NCBI RefSeq assembly: GCF_004339565.1
Contig: NZ_SMFZ01000002.1
Location: 3,348,001 to 3,412,000, forward strand
DNA from: Pseudonocardia endophytica
GTDB taxonomy: Bacteria; Actinomycetota; Actinomycetes; Mycobacteriales; Pseudonocardiaceae
DNA: 64,000 nt
Direction of reading: 5' to 3'
The number at the start of each line of letters is the position of its first letter. The first letter of the stretch is position 1. The notes beneath the pieces were generated by a model. The model ran no database searches, was not told where the DNA came from, and worked only from the letters and a program-made list of their open reading frames with translations. A program made the position numbers and the translations under genes. Shown one piece after another: positions 1 to 7,491 of the stretch.

Positions 1-289
1 CGCAGACGGCCGCCTTCGTGCGGCTGATCCCGACCGAGAGCGCGAGCACCGCGCCACCGGACGCGTGGAACTCCAGCCGGGCCGCCGGGCGTCCGCCGGT
101 GGCCGCCGCACCCTGCACCTCGGTGACCAGCCCGTCGGCGAGCAGCCGGTCCACCCGGGCCGCGACGGCCGTGCGAGACAGCCCGGTCGCCCGCCCGATC
201 TCGGTGCGGGTCCCGGCCGTGCCCTCGCGCACCAGCCGGAAGATCTCGCCGGCGGTCGCGGGCGCGCTCGTGGGCGTGCGTCCTCGCAT
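1..289 (-). CDS. ROK-family transcriptional regulator, N-terminal part (runs off left edge)
   Basis: Only the first ~96 residues are in the window. They form a winged-helix DNA-binding domain (GEIFRLVREG near residue 15, then GLSRTAVAARVDRLLADGLV) followed by GRPAARLEF and the start of a ROK sugar-kinase fold (ALSVGISRTKAAV). This order is typical of NagC/XylR-type ROK repressors, which sense sugars or sugar phosphates. ATG start at 289. The gene is divergent from edd with 130 bp between them, and an imperfect palindrome lies in that gap. Control of the Entner-Doudoroff genes is therefore a sensible inference. The ligand cannot be named because the sensor domain is outside the window. Confidence 0.85.
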   Translation of the reverse strand, partial: MRGRTPTSAPATAGEIFRLVREGTAGTRTEIGRATGLSRTAVAARVDRLLADGLVTEVQGAAATGGRPAARLEFHASGGAVLALSVGISRTKAAVC

Positions 290-358
290 TCGTCCAGTGA
301 ACCACAGTGCTTCAACCTGCGCGAACGCAGATGACCGGCTAGTAACGTCTTGCGAGTA

Positions 359-382
359 CCGAAGTGTATCGATAAAGTACGG
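359..382. promoter_or_regulatory. Imperfect palindrome between ROK regulator and edd
   Basis: A 24-bp sequence reading CCG..A.T.TATCGATA.A.T.CGG pairs at 9 of 12 symmetric positions around a central TATCGATA. It is unusually AT-rich for this genome and lies 38 bp upstream of the edd start, inside the divergent intergenic region. It is a plausible operator for the neighbouring ROK regulator. No binding data exist here. Confidence 0.4.
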
Positions 383-419
383 AGCGCACGGCCCGACCAC
401 CTCGTTCGTCAGGAGCCCC

Positions 420-2243
420 GTGACCGTCACACCACCCGACCTGCACCCGGCCGTCGCCGCCGTCACCGATCGGGTCCGCGCCCGCAGCGCCACGCGCCGG
501 GCCGACTACCTCAGCCGCATCCGGACCGCCGCTGCTCCGCCCGCCGCACCCGCGCGGGAGGGGATGGGCTGCGCGAACCTCGCGCACGGCGCCGCCGCCT
601 GCGGGCCGGACAAGATCGCGCTCACCGCGACGCCCGCCCGCAACGTCGCGATCGTGACCGCCTACAACGACATGCTGTCCGCCCACCAGCCGTTCGAGAC
701 CTACCCGGCGCTGATCAAGTCCGCCGCGCGCGAGGCGGGCGGTGTCGCCCAGGTCGCGGGCGGCGTGCCCGCCATGTGCGACGGCATCACCCAGGGCCGC
801 GAGGGCATGGAACTGTCCCTGTTCAGCCGCGACGTCATCGCCATGTCGACCGCGGTCGCACTGTCCCACGACATGTTCGACGGCGCCGTCCTCCTCGGGG
901 TGTGCGACAAGATCGTCCCCGGGCTGGTCATGGGCGCGCTGTCGTTCGGGCACCTGCCGGTCGTGCTCGCGCCGGCCGGGCCGATGAGCTCCGGCCTGCC
1001 GAACAAGCGCAAGGCCGAGGTCCGCCAGCGCCACGCCGAGGGCACGGCGTCGCGCGAGGAGCTGCTCGACGCGGAGTCGAAGAGCTACCACGGGCCCGGG
1101 ACCTGCACGTTCTTCGGGACGGCGAACTCGAACCAGCTGCTGATGGAGGTCATGGGCCTGCACCTGCCCGGTGCGAGCTTCGTGAACCCCGGCACGCCGC
1201 TGCGCGACGCGCTGACCGCGGAGGCCGCCCGCCGGATCGTGACGGCGGCAGCACCCCCCATGGGCGAGGTCGTCGACGAGCGCGCCGTCGTCAACGGGGT
1301 CGTCGCGCTGCTGGCCACCGGTGGGTCGACGAACCACACGATGCATCTCGTGGCCATGGCCGCCGCCGCGGGCGTCGAGCTGACCTGGGGCGACTTCTCG
1401 GACCTGTCCTCGATCGTGCCGCTGCTGGCCCGGATCTACCCGAACGGCACGGCCGACATCAACCACTTCCAGGCCGCGGGCGGCATGCAGCTCCTGATCC
1501 GGGAGCTGCTGGGCGCCGGGCTGCTGCACGAGGACGTCGTCACCGTCGACGGTCCGGGGCTGTCCCGCTACACGCGCGAACCGTTCCTCTCCGACGGCGA
1601 GCTGGTCTGGCGCGAGGGCCCTGGCGAGAGCCTGGACAAGACCGTGCTGCGCGGCGTGTCCGACCCGTTCGCCCCGGACGGTGGCCTGCGCGTGCTGGAC
1701 GGCAACCTCGGCCGCGCCGTCGTGAAGACGTCGGCCGTGGAGCCGGACCACCGGATCGTCGAGGCGCCCGCCCGGGTGTTCGACGACCAGGCCGCCCTCC
1801 TCTCGGCCTTCGAGGGCGGTTCGCTCGACGGGGACATGGTGGCCGTCGTGCGCTACCAGGGACCGCGCGCCAACGGCATGCCGGAGCTGCACAAGCTCAC
1901 ACCGGCGCTCGGTGTGCTGCAGGATCGGGGCCACCGGGTCGCCGTCGTCACCGACGGCCGGATGTCCGGAGCGTCCGGCAAGGTCCCGGCCGCGCTGCAC
2001 GTCACGCCGGAGGCCGCGCAGGGCGGGCCACTCGCCCGCGTCCGGGACGGCGACGTGATCCGTCTGGACACGCTCACCGGCACGGTGTCGCTGCTCGTCG
2101 ACGCCGACGAGTTCGACGGCCGCCCGGTCCCGTCCGCCCCGTCCACTGCCACCGCCGGTACCGGGCGCGAACTGTTCGCCGCGTTCCGCGACGCCGTCGG
2201 ACCGGCCGACCGCGGCGCCGCCGTCGCGCTGCCGACCCGCTGA
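420..2243 (+). CDS. edd: Phosphogluconate dehydratase (Entner-Doudoroff)
   Basis: Edd converts 6-phosphogluconate to 2-keto-3-deoxy-6-phosphogluconate, the first committed step of the Entner-Doudoroff pathway. The 607-residue product matches the usual family length (~600). It carries IlvD/Edd signatures: AYNDMLSAHQPFETYP near residue 80, GVCDKIVPGL, TCTFFGTANSNQ, TGGSTNHTMH and TDGRMSGASGKVPAALH near the end. The cysteines in the CDK and TCTFFG regions are those expected to hold the iron-sulfur cluster. The GTG start is preceded by AGGAG with 4 bases between; the open frame extends further upstream but without family similarity. eda follows 388 bp downstream. A TGATCA sequence begins at the stop codon. 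Confidence 0.93.
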   Translation: MTVTPPDLHPAVAAVTDRVRARSATRRADYLSRIRTAAAPPAAPAREGMGCANLAHGAAACGPDKIALTATPARNVAIVTAYNDMLSAHQPFETYPALIKSAAREAGGVAQVAGGVPAMCDGITQGREGMELSLFSRDVIAMSTAVALSHDMFDGAVLLGVCDKIVPGLVMGALSFGHLPVVLAPAGPMSSGLPNKRKAEVRQRHAEGTASREELLDAESKSYHGPGTCTFFGTANSNQLLMEVMGLHLPGASFVNPGTPLRDALTAEAARRIVTAAAPPMGEVVDERAVVNGVVALLATGGSTNHTMHLVAMAAAAGVELTWGDFSDLSSIVPLLARIYPNGTADINHFQAAGGMQLLIRELLGAGLLHEDVVTVDGPGLSRYTREPFLSDGELVWREGPGESLDKTVLRGVSDPFAPDGGLRVLDGNLGRAVVKTSAVEPDHRIVEAPARVFDDQAALLSAFEGGSLDGDMVAVVRYQGPRANGMPELHKLTPALGVLQDRGHRVAVVTDGRMSGASGKVPAALHVTPEAAQGGPLARVRDGDVIRLDTLTGTVSLLVDADEFDGRPVPSAPSTATAGTGRELFAAFRDAVGPADRGAAVALPTR

Positions 2244-2631
2244 TCACGTTGTGCTGGGTGACGACATCGGGCCGGCTGGGTGCTGCACCGCCGCGGCGCT
2301 GCCGACCTGTAGACCGCCTCGGGTCGGGTGCCGGCGTCGGACCACGACGGGACGCCTGCCGACTCGCGCGCGCCGTCGCTGCCGGCCGGCTACCGGCTGA
2401 GGGTGCTCGGCCCGTGACCGGGCTCGGCCGACTGCGCTCGGGCCGGCCCGACGACCGTGCCCGGCACGTGGCCCAGCCGCGCTCGCACCGGCGGGCCGCG
2501 TCGGCCCAGCCATCGGGGACCGGCGTGATCGGCCCGGTATCGCGGACCGGCGTGGTCGGCCCGGCACCGCCGATCCACGTGATCGCGGACCCCACTGACC
2601 AGACGCTGTCCGACTCCACCGAGGAGAACCG
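2244..2631 (+). other. edd-eda spacer, no gene seen, contains 27-bp tandem duplication
   Basis: The 388 bp between edd and eda is long for genes that are usually adjacent. I see no convincing reading frame on either strand. It is built of degenerate GGTCGG/CCGGCG words. A clear 27-bp tandem duplication lies at 2517-2543 and 2544-2570 (beginning GGACCGGCGT, 4 mismatches). The last bases give the GAGGAG ribosome-binding site of eda. It may hold decayed copies of the palindromic elements seen elsewhere. Confidence 0.5.
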
Positions 2632-3486
2632 TTGACCACCACCAGCTCGCTGCTCGACCTCGCACCCGTCGTCCCGGTCGTCGTCCTGGACGACCCGGAG
2701 CGCGCCGTTCCGCTCGCCCGCGCCCTCGTCGACGGCGGCCTGCCGCTGATCGAGGTGACGCTGCGGACGACGACCGCGCTCGAGGCCGTCCGCCGGATCA
2801 CCGACGAGGTGCCGGACGCCGTCGTCGGCGTCGGCACGGTGCGCACGCCGCTGCATGTGAAGGAGTCCGTCGCCGCGGGCGCGCAGTTCCTGGTCAGCCC
2901 CGGCGCCACACCGTCGCTGCTGGACGCGATGGACGACTCCGGCCTGCCGTACCTGCCGGGTGTCGCAACGATCGCCGAGATGCTCGCCGTCGCCGAGCGC
3001 GGCGTGCGGGAGATGAAGTTCTTCCCGGCCGAGGCGGCCGGTGGGCGACCGTTCCTGTCGGCAGTCGCCGGACCGCTGCCCGACCTGCGCTTCTGTCCGA
3101 CCGGCGGGATCACGTCCGGCAGCGCGCCGGCATGGCTGGCTCTGGGCAACGTCGGCTGCGTCGGCGGATCGTGGCTGACCCCGGCCGACGCCGTCGTGAC
3201 GGGCGACTGGGACCGGGTCCGCACCCTCGCCGCCGACGCCGCGGCCCTGCGCCCCCCGGCCGCCGCGCCTGACATCGCTCGTGACATCGCGCCTGACATC
3301 GCGCCCGACATCGCGCCCGACACCGCCCCCGCGTCCGACACGGCGCCTGCCCCGGGGCACGAGCCGGTCCCGGCGGCGGCTCCCGCCTACAACGTCGCGC
3401 CGCCTCCCGCGCACGGTGGCGCGCCGGCTCACTCGGTTGCCGAGTCCTGGTCCGGCCGCCGGGGCCGTCGCGCCGAGCTGCGCTGA
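2632..3486 (+). CDS. eda: KDPG aldolase with a repetitive C-terminal tail
   Basis: Residues 1 to ~206 are a class I KDPG aldolase, cleaving 2-keto-3-deoxy-6-phosphogluconate to pyruvate and glyceraldehyde-3-phosphate. The catalytic glutamate is in LIEVTLRT and the Schiff-base lysine in REMKFFPAEAAGG; the phosphate-binding segment is PTGGIT. The TTG start has a GAGGAG site 5 bases upstream. The protein is 284 aa, about 75 longer than the family norm. The extra tail is Ala/Pro-rich, starts with five 12-bp DNA repeats (DIAP units) and ends with a basic GRRGRRAELR segment. The tail is probably disordered; its function is unknown. Confidence 0.9.
   Translation: MTTTSSLLDLAPVVPVVVLDDPERAVPLARALVDGGLPLIEVTLRTTTALEAVRRITDEVPDAVVGVGTVRTPLHVKESVAAGAQFLVSPGATPSLLDAMDDSGLPYLPGVATIAEMLAVAERGVREMKFFPAEAAGGRPFLSAVAGPLPDLRFCPTGGITSGSAPAWLALGNVGCVGGSWLTPADAVVTGDWDRVRTLAADAAALRPPAAAPDIARDIAPDIAPDIAPDTAPASDTAPAPGHEPVPAAAPAYNVAPPPAHGGAPAHSVAESWSGRRGRRAELR
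3271..3330 (+). repeat. Five 12-bp tandem repeats inside eda
   Basis: Five successive 12-bp units close to GACATCGCGCCC encode DIAR-DIAP-DIAP-DIAP-DTAP. The unit is a multiple of three, so copy-number change would keep frame. It marks the junction between the aldolase fold and the C-terminal extension. Confidence 0.85.
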
Positions 3487-3514
3487 ACCGCCATCGTGGG
3501 CTGGTCCGCCGTCC

Positions 3515-3666
3515 CATGATCAGCGGGATCGGCCGGATCGCGCCACGGGTGTCGCGTCGGTGCCAGTTCCGCCGATCTTGGTCCGCGGGCTCGCGTCGAC
3601 CCTCATGATCAGGGGGACCGGTCGGACCGCTCCGATGGTGTCGCTCCCGTGCCACTTCCGCCGATC
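3515..3666. repeat. Two 63-bp palindromic elements (family P1) after eda
   Basis: Copies lie at 3515-3577 and 3604-3666. Each starts CATGATCAG and ends TTCCGCCGATC, with the arms separated by about 40 bp. The first has the central GCGCCAC...GTGTCGC inverted core seen in the array at 36.1-36.6 kb. The first copy starts 28 bp after the eda stop codon. They may act as transcription terminators, but they lack U-tracts. They belong to the element family also found within yhaN and cydDC. Confidence 0.7.
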
Positions 3667-3722
3667 TCGGCGGTGGCTCGCCGCGGCCTGTGTCCTCGGC
3701 GGGGAGCCGGCGGAGGACCTGT

Positions 3723-3784
3723 CGCACCCCGCCCCGGCGTGTCGCACCGGTTGCGACGGGTGCGACACGCCGAGGCGGGGTGCG
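3723..3784. repeat. Long hairpin (family P2): 26-bp arms, 10-nt loop
   Basis: Arms at 3723-3748 and 3759-3784 are complementary at 25 of 26 positions, with core CGGCGTGTCGCACC / GGTGCGACACGCCG and loop 3749-3758. RNA from either strand would fold strongly. The same core word recurs degenerately up to about 4220 and again at 13.1-13.45 kb. Confidence 0.85.
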
Positions 3785-4220
3785 GCACAGCGGTTGGGGT
3801 GCGGCACGGGGTGCGACGGGCGGCCCGATTGCGTGCAGCAGCCCAGCAACGCGGCCCCGGCGCAGCGGTTGGGGGTGCGGCACGCCGGTGCGGTGTGCGG
3901 TCCGCCGGTTCGGGCTGCGGCCCCGGCGGTGGACGGGGTGCGGCACGCTGGTGCGGGGTGCGGCCCAGCGGTTGGGGGTGCGGCGCGGGGTGCGACGGGC
4001 GGCCCGATCGCGTGCAGCGGCCCAGCACCGCGGCCCCGGCGGTGGACGGGATGCGGCACGCCGGGTGCGGGGTGCGTGGTGCGGGGTGCGGCATGCCGGT
4101 GCGACGGGTGCGGCCCGCCGGTGCGACGGTGCGGCCCCCGCCGGTGCGGGTGCGGCCCGCGGGCGACGGGTGTGGCCCGCGGGCGAGGTGCGGCACGCCG
4201 CCCGGGGTGCGGTACGTCGG
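3785..4220. repeat. GTGCGGCAC-rich degenerate repeat tract upstream of nhaA
   Basis: This tract is composed almost wholly of variants of GGTGCGGCACGCCGG and GGGGTGCGGC. A 61-bp block at 3801-3861 is repeated at 3980-4040 with 4 mismatches, an offset of 179 bp, showing segmental duplication. Long open frames cross it on both strands, but they only reflect the lack of AT-rich stops. I see no gene. The sequence from 4221 to 4386 leads into nhaA; TACGAT near 4306 could be a -10 element. Confidence 0.7.
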
Positions 4221-4386
4221 GAACGGGTGCGGCGGTCTGGGGTCGTCCCGCAGGTACGCGGTGCGTGGCCAGACACATCCCGGTGTCGCGCAGTCGTTCG
4301 CCGGTTACGATGCTATGCGGTGTGCCGGGAAGTCTGGTCGGCGGTGGCGTGAGCGTGCGCCGACCTGGACGACCTCGAGGAACCCG

Positions 4387-5685
4387 ATGACCACACCGTC
4401 CCGACTGTTCTCCCGCGGCTCGTGGCGCGAGGTCTCACGCGTCGCCGATGTCCTGCGCGCCGAGACGGTCGGGGGCGCGCTGCTCGTCGGGGCCGCCGTC
4501 GTCGCACTGATCTGGGCGAACTCGCCGTGGCGGGACGGCTACACCGCGCTCGGCGGGCTCACGGTCGGACCGGCGTCGCTGCACCTCGACCTCACGCTCG
4601 CCGCCTGGGCCGCCGACGGCCTGCTGGCGATCTTCTTCTTCGTCGCGGGCCTGGAGCTCAAGCGCGAGTTCGTGGTCGGCGACCTGCACGACCCGCGTCG
4701 CGCCGTGCTCCCGGTGGCCGCGGCCGTCGGCGGCATGACCGTCCCGGCGCTGATCTTCACGGCGGTCACTCTCTCCACTCCGGGAGCGGCCGTCGGCTGG
4801 GCCATCCCGACCGCGACCGACATCGCGTTCGCCCTCGCCGTGCTGGCCGTGATCGGCTCCTCGCTGCCGTCGGCGCTGCGCACGTTCCTGCTGACGCTCG
4901 CCGTCGTCGACGACCTGCTGGCCATCACGATCATCGCGCTGTTCTACACCGACGACCTGCAGGTCGTTCCGCTGCTGCTGGCGCTCCTGCCGCTGGCGGC
5001 GTTCACGGTCCTCGTGCAGCGGAGGATCAGATCCTGGTGGCTGCTGCTCCCGTTGGCGGCGCTGACCTGGGCGCTCGTGCACGCGTCCGGCGTGCACGCC
5101 ACGGTCGCGGGCGTGCTGTTGGGTTTCGCCGTGCCGGTGATCCGGCGGACGGGAGGGCCGGGACCCGGCCTCGCCGAGCACCTCGAACACCGGTGGCGGC
5201 CCCTGTCCGCCGGGTTCGCCGTGCCGGTGTTCGCGTTCTTCGCGGCGGGCGTGACGGTCGTCGGTGGGGGAGCGGGCGCGGCGTTCGCGGACACCGTGAC
5301 GTGGGGGATCGTCGCCGGACTGGTCGCCGGGAAGACGGTCGGGGTGCTCGGTGCGACGTGGCTCGTCCAGCGGTTCACCCGCGCCCGCCTGGCCGACGAC
5401 CTCGGCTGGCCCGACGTGCTCGGCCTGTCCCTGCTGGCCGGGATCGGGTTCACGGTGTCGCTGCTGATCGGCGAGCTCGCGTTCGGCGCCGGGAGCCCGG
5501 CCGACGACCACGTCAAGATCGGCGTGCTGCTCGGGTCGCTGGTCTCGGCGCTGCTCGCGACCGTCGTGCTCAGGATTCGCAACGCCCATCACCGCCGGAT
5601 CGCCGCCGCCGAGACCACCGACTCCGACGGCGACGGCATCCCGGACGCGTTCGACCGGTCACCACACGACCCCGGACACGCCTGA
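4387..5685 (+). CDS. nhaA: Na+/H+ antiporter NhaA with a TSP3-like C-terminal motif
   Basis: NhaA exchanges internal Na+ for external H+ across the cytoplasmic membrane. The 432-aa product has the family's membrane segments, the conserved start WANSPW, GLLAIFFFVAGLELKREFVVGDL, the ion-binding aspartates in ATDIAFALAVLAV and VVDDLLAITIIALFY, and a late GFTVSLLI segment. ATG at 4387 with GAGG about 7 bases upstream; the open frame upstream is repeat DNA. The last ~20 residues contain DSDGDGIPDAFDRS, a thrombospondin-type-3-like calcium loop. NhaA C-termini normally face the cytoplasm, so this is an odd addition. Confidence 0.93.
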   Translation: MTTPSRLFSRGSWREVSRVADVLRAETVGGALLVGAAVVALIWANSPWRDGYTALGGLTVGPASLHLDLTLAAWAADGLLAIFFFVAGLELKREFVVGDLHDPRRAVLPVAAAVGGMTVPALIFTAVTLSTPGAAVGWAIPTATDIAFALAVLAVIGSSLPSALRTFLLTLAVVDDLLAITIIALFYTDDLQVVPLLLALLPLAAFTVLVQRRIRSWWLLLPLAALTWALVHASGVHATVAGVLLGFAVPVIRRTGGPGPGLAEHLEHRWRPLSAGFAVPVFAFFAAGVTVVGGGAGAAFADTVTWGIVAGLVAGKTVGVLGATWLVQRFTRARLADDLGWPDVLGLSLLAGIGFTVSLLIGELAFGAGSPADDHVKIGVLLGSLVSALLATVVLRIRNAHHRRIAAAETTDSDGDGIPDAFDRSPHDPGHA

Positions 5686-5704
5686 CGCGCCGCAGAATGA
5701 TCGC

Positions 5705-6880
5705 GTGCACGCTCCCCGTCCGGCGTCAGCAGCGCTGCTGATCACCGCGATCGTCCTGTTCGCGCTCAACCTGCGCGGACCGATCGTCGCGGTCACCCCG
5801 GTGCTCGACGTCGTCGGCGCCGACCTGCGTGCGTCCGCCGCGACCGTCGCGCTGCTGGTCAGCCTTCCGGTGCTGTGCTTCGGCGTGCTCAGCCCGCCCG
5901 CCTCGTGGCTGCTCGCGAGGGCCGGACTGCGGCGCGGCGTCCTGATCGGGCTCGGCGTGCTGCTGGCCGGCACGGTCCTGCGCTCGGCCGACGGGCTCGT
6001 CGCCGCACTCGCCGGGACGCTGCTGATCGGGGGCGCGATCACGGTCGGGAACGTCGCCGTCCCGGTCGTGATCGGGCGGGACCTGCCGGAGCGGGCGAAC
6101 GGCGTGCTGGCGATGTACACGTCGTCGCTGAACGTCGGGTCGATGATCACCCTGTCGTTCACGGCGCCGATCGCGTCCGTCGTCGACTGGCGGCTCGCGC
6201 TGCTGACGTGGTGCGTCCTCGTCCTGGTCAGCGCCGCCGTGTGGTGGTGGGCGATGCGGAACAGGCCGGACCTGCCGCCTGCGCCGGCGACCGATACGGG
6301 TGGCGACGAGTGGTGGCGCCGGCCGCTGGTGTGGGCCCTGTCGGTGGCGTTCGCCGGGCAGGCGTTCGCCTACTACGGGATCACCGGCTGGCTGCCGCTG
6401 ATCCTGCGCGACCTCGCCGGGCTGGGGGCCGAGGCCTCCGGGGTCGCGTCGTCGCCGTTCCAGATCGCGGCCATCGCCGGAGCGTTCGGGGTGCCGCTGC
6501 TGCTGCGCCGCGGCAGTGCGGCCGTCGCGGTCGGCTGTGTGGTGGCGGCATGGGTCGTCCTGGTTGCCGGGCTCCTGTTCGCACCGGGCGGCTGGGCCGT
6601 GTGGTGCGCGGTCGGCGGCGTCGCCCAGGGCGGAGGGCTCACGTTGATCTTCGCGCTGGTGGTGCGCGGAGCGCGGGACGAGACGGAGAACCGGCGCATG
6701 TCGGCCACCGTGCAGGGAGTCGGCTACACGATCGCGGCCGCCGGGCCGACCGTGCTCGGCGCCGTGCACGACCGAACCGCCGGCTGGACAGTGCCGCTGC
6801 TCGTCGCGCTCGGGTCGATCGCCGTGCTCGCCATGGCCGGGACGGCGGCAGCGCTCGGCGTGCGGGCTCCGGCGCGTTAG
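5705..6880 (+). CDS. MFS transporter, CynX/NimT-like
   Basis: A 391-aa membrane protein with about 12 hydrophobic segments. It opens with ALLITAIVLFALNLRGPIVAVTPVL, the LRxPI/VxPVL pattern of the CynX/NimT (cyanate/2-nitroimidazole) subgroup of the major facilitator superfamily. The second half has GVPLLLRRGS and QGGGLTLIFALVVRGARD. The GTG start at 5705 lies 19 bp after the nhaA stop, so the two may be co-transcribed. Substrate unknown; the subgroup includes exporters of small organic compounds. The stop overlaps by 4 bp the stop of the convergent small gene. Confidence 0.85.
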   Translation: MHAPRPASAALLITAIVLFALNLRGPIVAVTPVLDVVGADLRASAATVALLVSLPVLCFGVLSPPASWLLARAGLRRGVLIGLGVLLAGTVLRSADGLVAALAGTLLIGGAITVGNVAVPVVIGRDLPERANGVLAMYTSSLNVGSMITLSFTAPIASVVDWRLALLTWCVLVLVSAAVWWWAMRNRPDLPPAPATDTGGDEWWRRPLVWALSVAFAGQAFAYYGITGWLPLILRDLAGLGAEASGVASSPFQIAAIAGAFGVPLLLRRGSAAVAVGCVVAAWVVLVAGLLFAPGGWAVWCAVGGVAQGGGLTLIFALVVRGARDETENRRMSATVQGVGYTIAAAGPTVLGAVHDRTAGWTVPLLVALGSIAVLAMAGTAAALGVRAPAR

Positions 6881-7107
6881 CGGTGGTCGTCGCGCTCGGC
6901 GGCCCAGCGCAGCGCGGCCGGGGCGGCACCACGGCGGATCGTGTCCCACTCACCGACGTCCGGCTCCTCGCACGGGAGCGCGTGCACGGCGGACTGCAGC
7001 CAGCGGGCCGGACCGCCCCGCTCGTCGGGCACGCGGTGCCAGGTCAGCCGCAGCGGCTCGGTCGAGCGGTGGATGGGACCACAGCACCGCTCGCAGAGCA
7101 GCGTCAT
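6877..7107 (-). CDS. Small CxxC protein, second of a paralogous pair
   Basis: A 76-aa protein beginning MTLLCERCCGPIHRST, with Cys5, Cys8 and Cys9 and a later HALPC (Cys46). The spacing suggests a small metal-binding or zinc-ribbon-like fold; I do not recognise the family. Its start overlaps the stop of the upstream gene (ATGA), so translation is coupled. The two proteins share the first ten residues except one, plus the H-PC motif about 40 residues later, and clearly arose by tandem duplication. Function unknown. The stop overlaps the MFS gene stop on the other strand. Confidence 0.75.
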   Translation of the reverse strand: MTLLCERCCGPIHRSTEPLRLTWHRVPDERGGPARWLQSAVHALPCEEPDVGEWDTIRRGAAPAALRWAAERDDHR

Positions 7108-7295
7108 GCCGCTCGGCGCTGCTCGCCGCCGACGTCGGCGACCGGCTCCGCCGAGCCGCAGGGGGCGGTGTGGACGGCGGCGTGGTTCCACGCGACGTTG
7201 CCGGTGCGGTCGGCGTGCGCGATGTGCGCGAGCTGGAAGTACTGCTCGCGGGACGGGTCGATCGGGCCGAAGCACCGCTCGCACAGGAGGGTCAT
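7104..7295 (-). CDS. Small CxxC protein, first of a paralogous pair
   Basis: A 63-aa protein, MTLLCERCFGPIDPSREQ..., with Cys5, Cys8 and Cys46 (HTAPC) and several histidines (HIAHAD, NHAAVH). A GGAG site sits about 8 bases before the ATG at 7295; the frame stays open further upstream but lacks a better start. It is translationally coupled to a homologous second copy. The conserved CxxC...HxxPC pattern suggests a structural zinc site. Similar short proteins are common and uncharacterised in actinobacteria (from memory, unverified). Divergent from the yhaO/yhaN operon, with 196 bp between. Confidence 0.75.
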   Translation of the reverse strand: MTLLCERCFGPIDPSREQYFQLAHIAHADRTGNVAWNHAAVHTAPCGSAEPVADVGGEQRRAA

Positions 7296-7409
7296 CTCAC
7301 GCTCCGGAGTCGTTGGGACACTGACGGGACGTCGACGGCCGCGCGTCTCAGGCTGACACACTCAGGGCCTTGACGCCGACTCCTGACGACGTGAACTGGC
7401 GCACGACGC

Positions 7410-7482
7410 GTGGTTTCCCCAGACCCCGCTGTACGCTCGTCCACGAGTTACAGGTGTGTGATTTCTCCAGACGCCGTCGTAA
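7410..7482. promoter_or_regulatory. Imperfect 25-bp direct repeat in the divergent CxxC / yhaO promoter region
   Basis: GTGGTTTCCCCAGACCCCG at 7410 recurs as GTGATTTCTCCAGACGCCG at 7458, an offset of 48 bp. About 19 of 25 positions match and both end in GTA. These are the least GC-rich bases between the two divergent operons. Spaced direct repeats of this kind can be paired regulator sites. The yhaO ribosome site (AAGGGGG) follows at about 7481. Confidence 0.35.
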
Positions 7483-7491
7483 GGGGGCCGG

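Noticed and set aside
18..419. Upstream extension of edd into the ROK gene region
   Set aside because: Overlaps the opposite-strand regulator, has no similarity to Edd, and AGGAG at 411 marks the start at 420.
339..2000. 553-codon open frame antisense to edd, and similar antisense frames over most genes
   Set aside because: Shadow frames expected at this G+C; composition is Arg/Gly/His-rich and no motifs are seen, while the sense strand has strong family motifs.
3281..4380. Long open frames through the GTGCGGCAC tract on both strands
   Set aside because: They are low-complexity (Arg/Ala/Pro/Gly), shift between strands, lack ribosome sites, and arise from absence of AT in the repeats.
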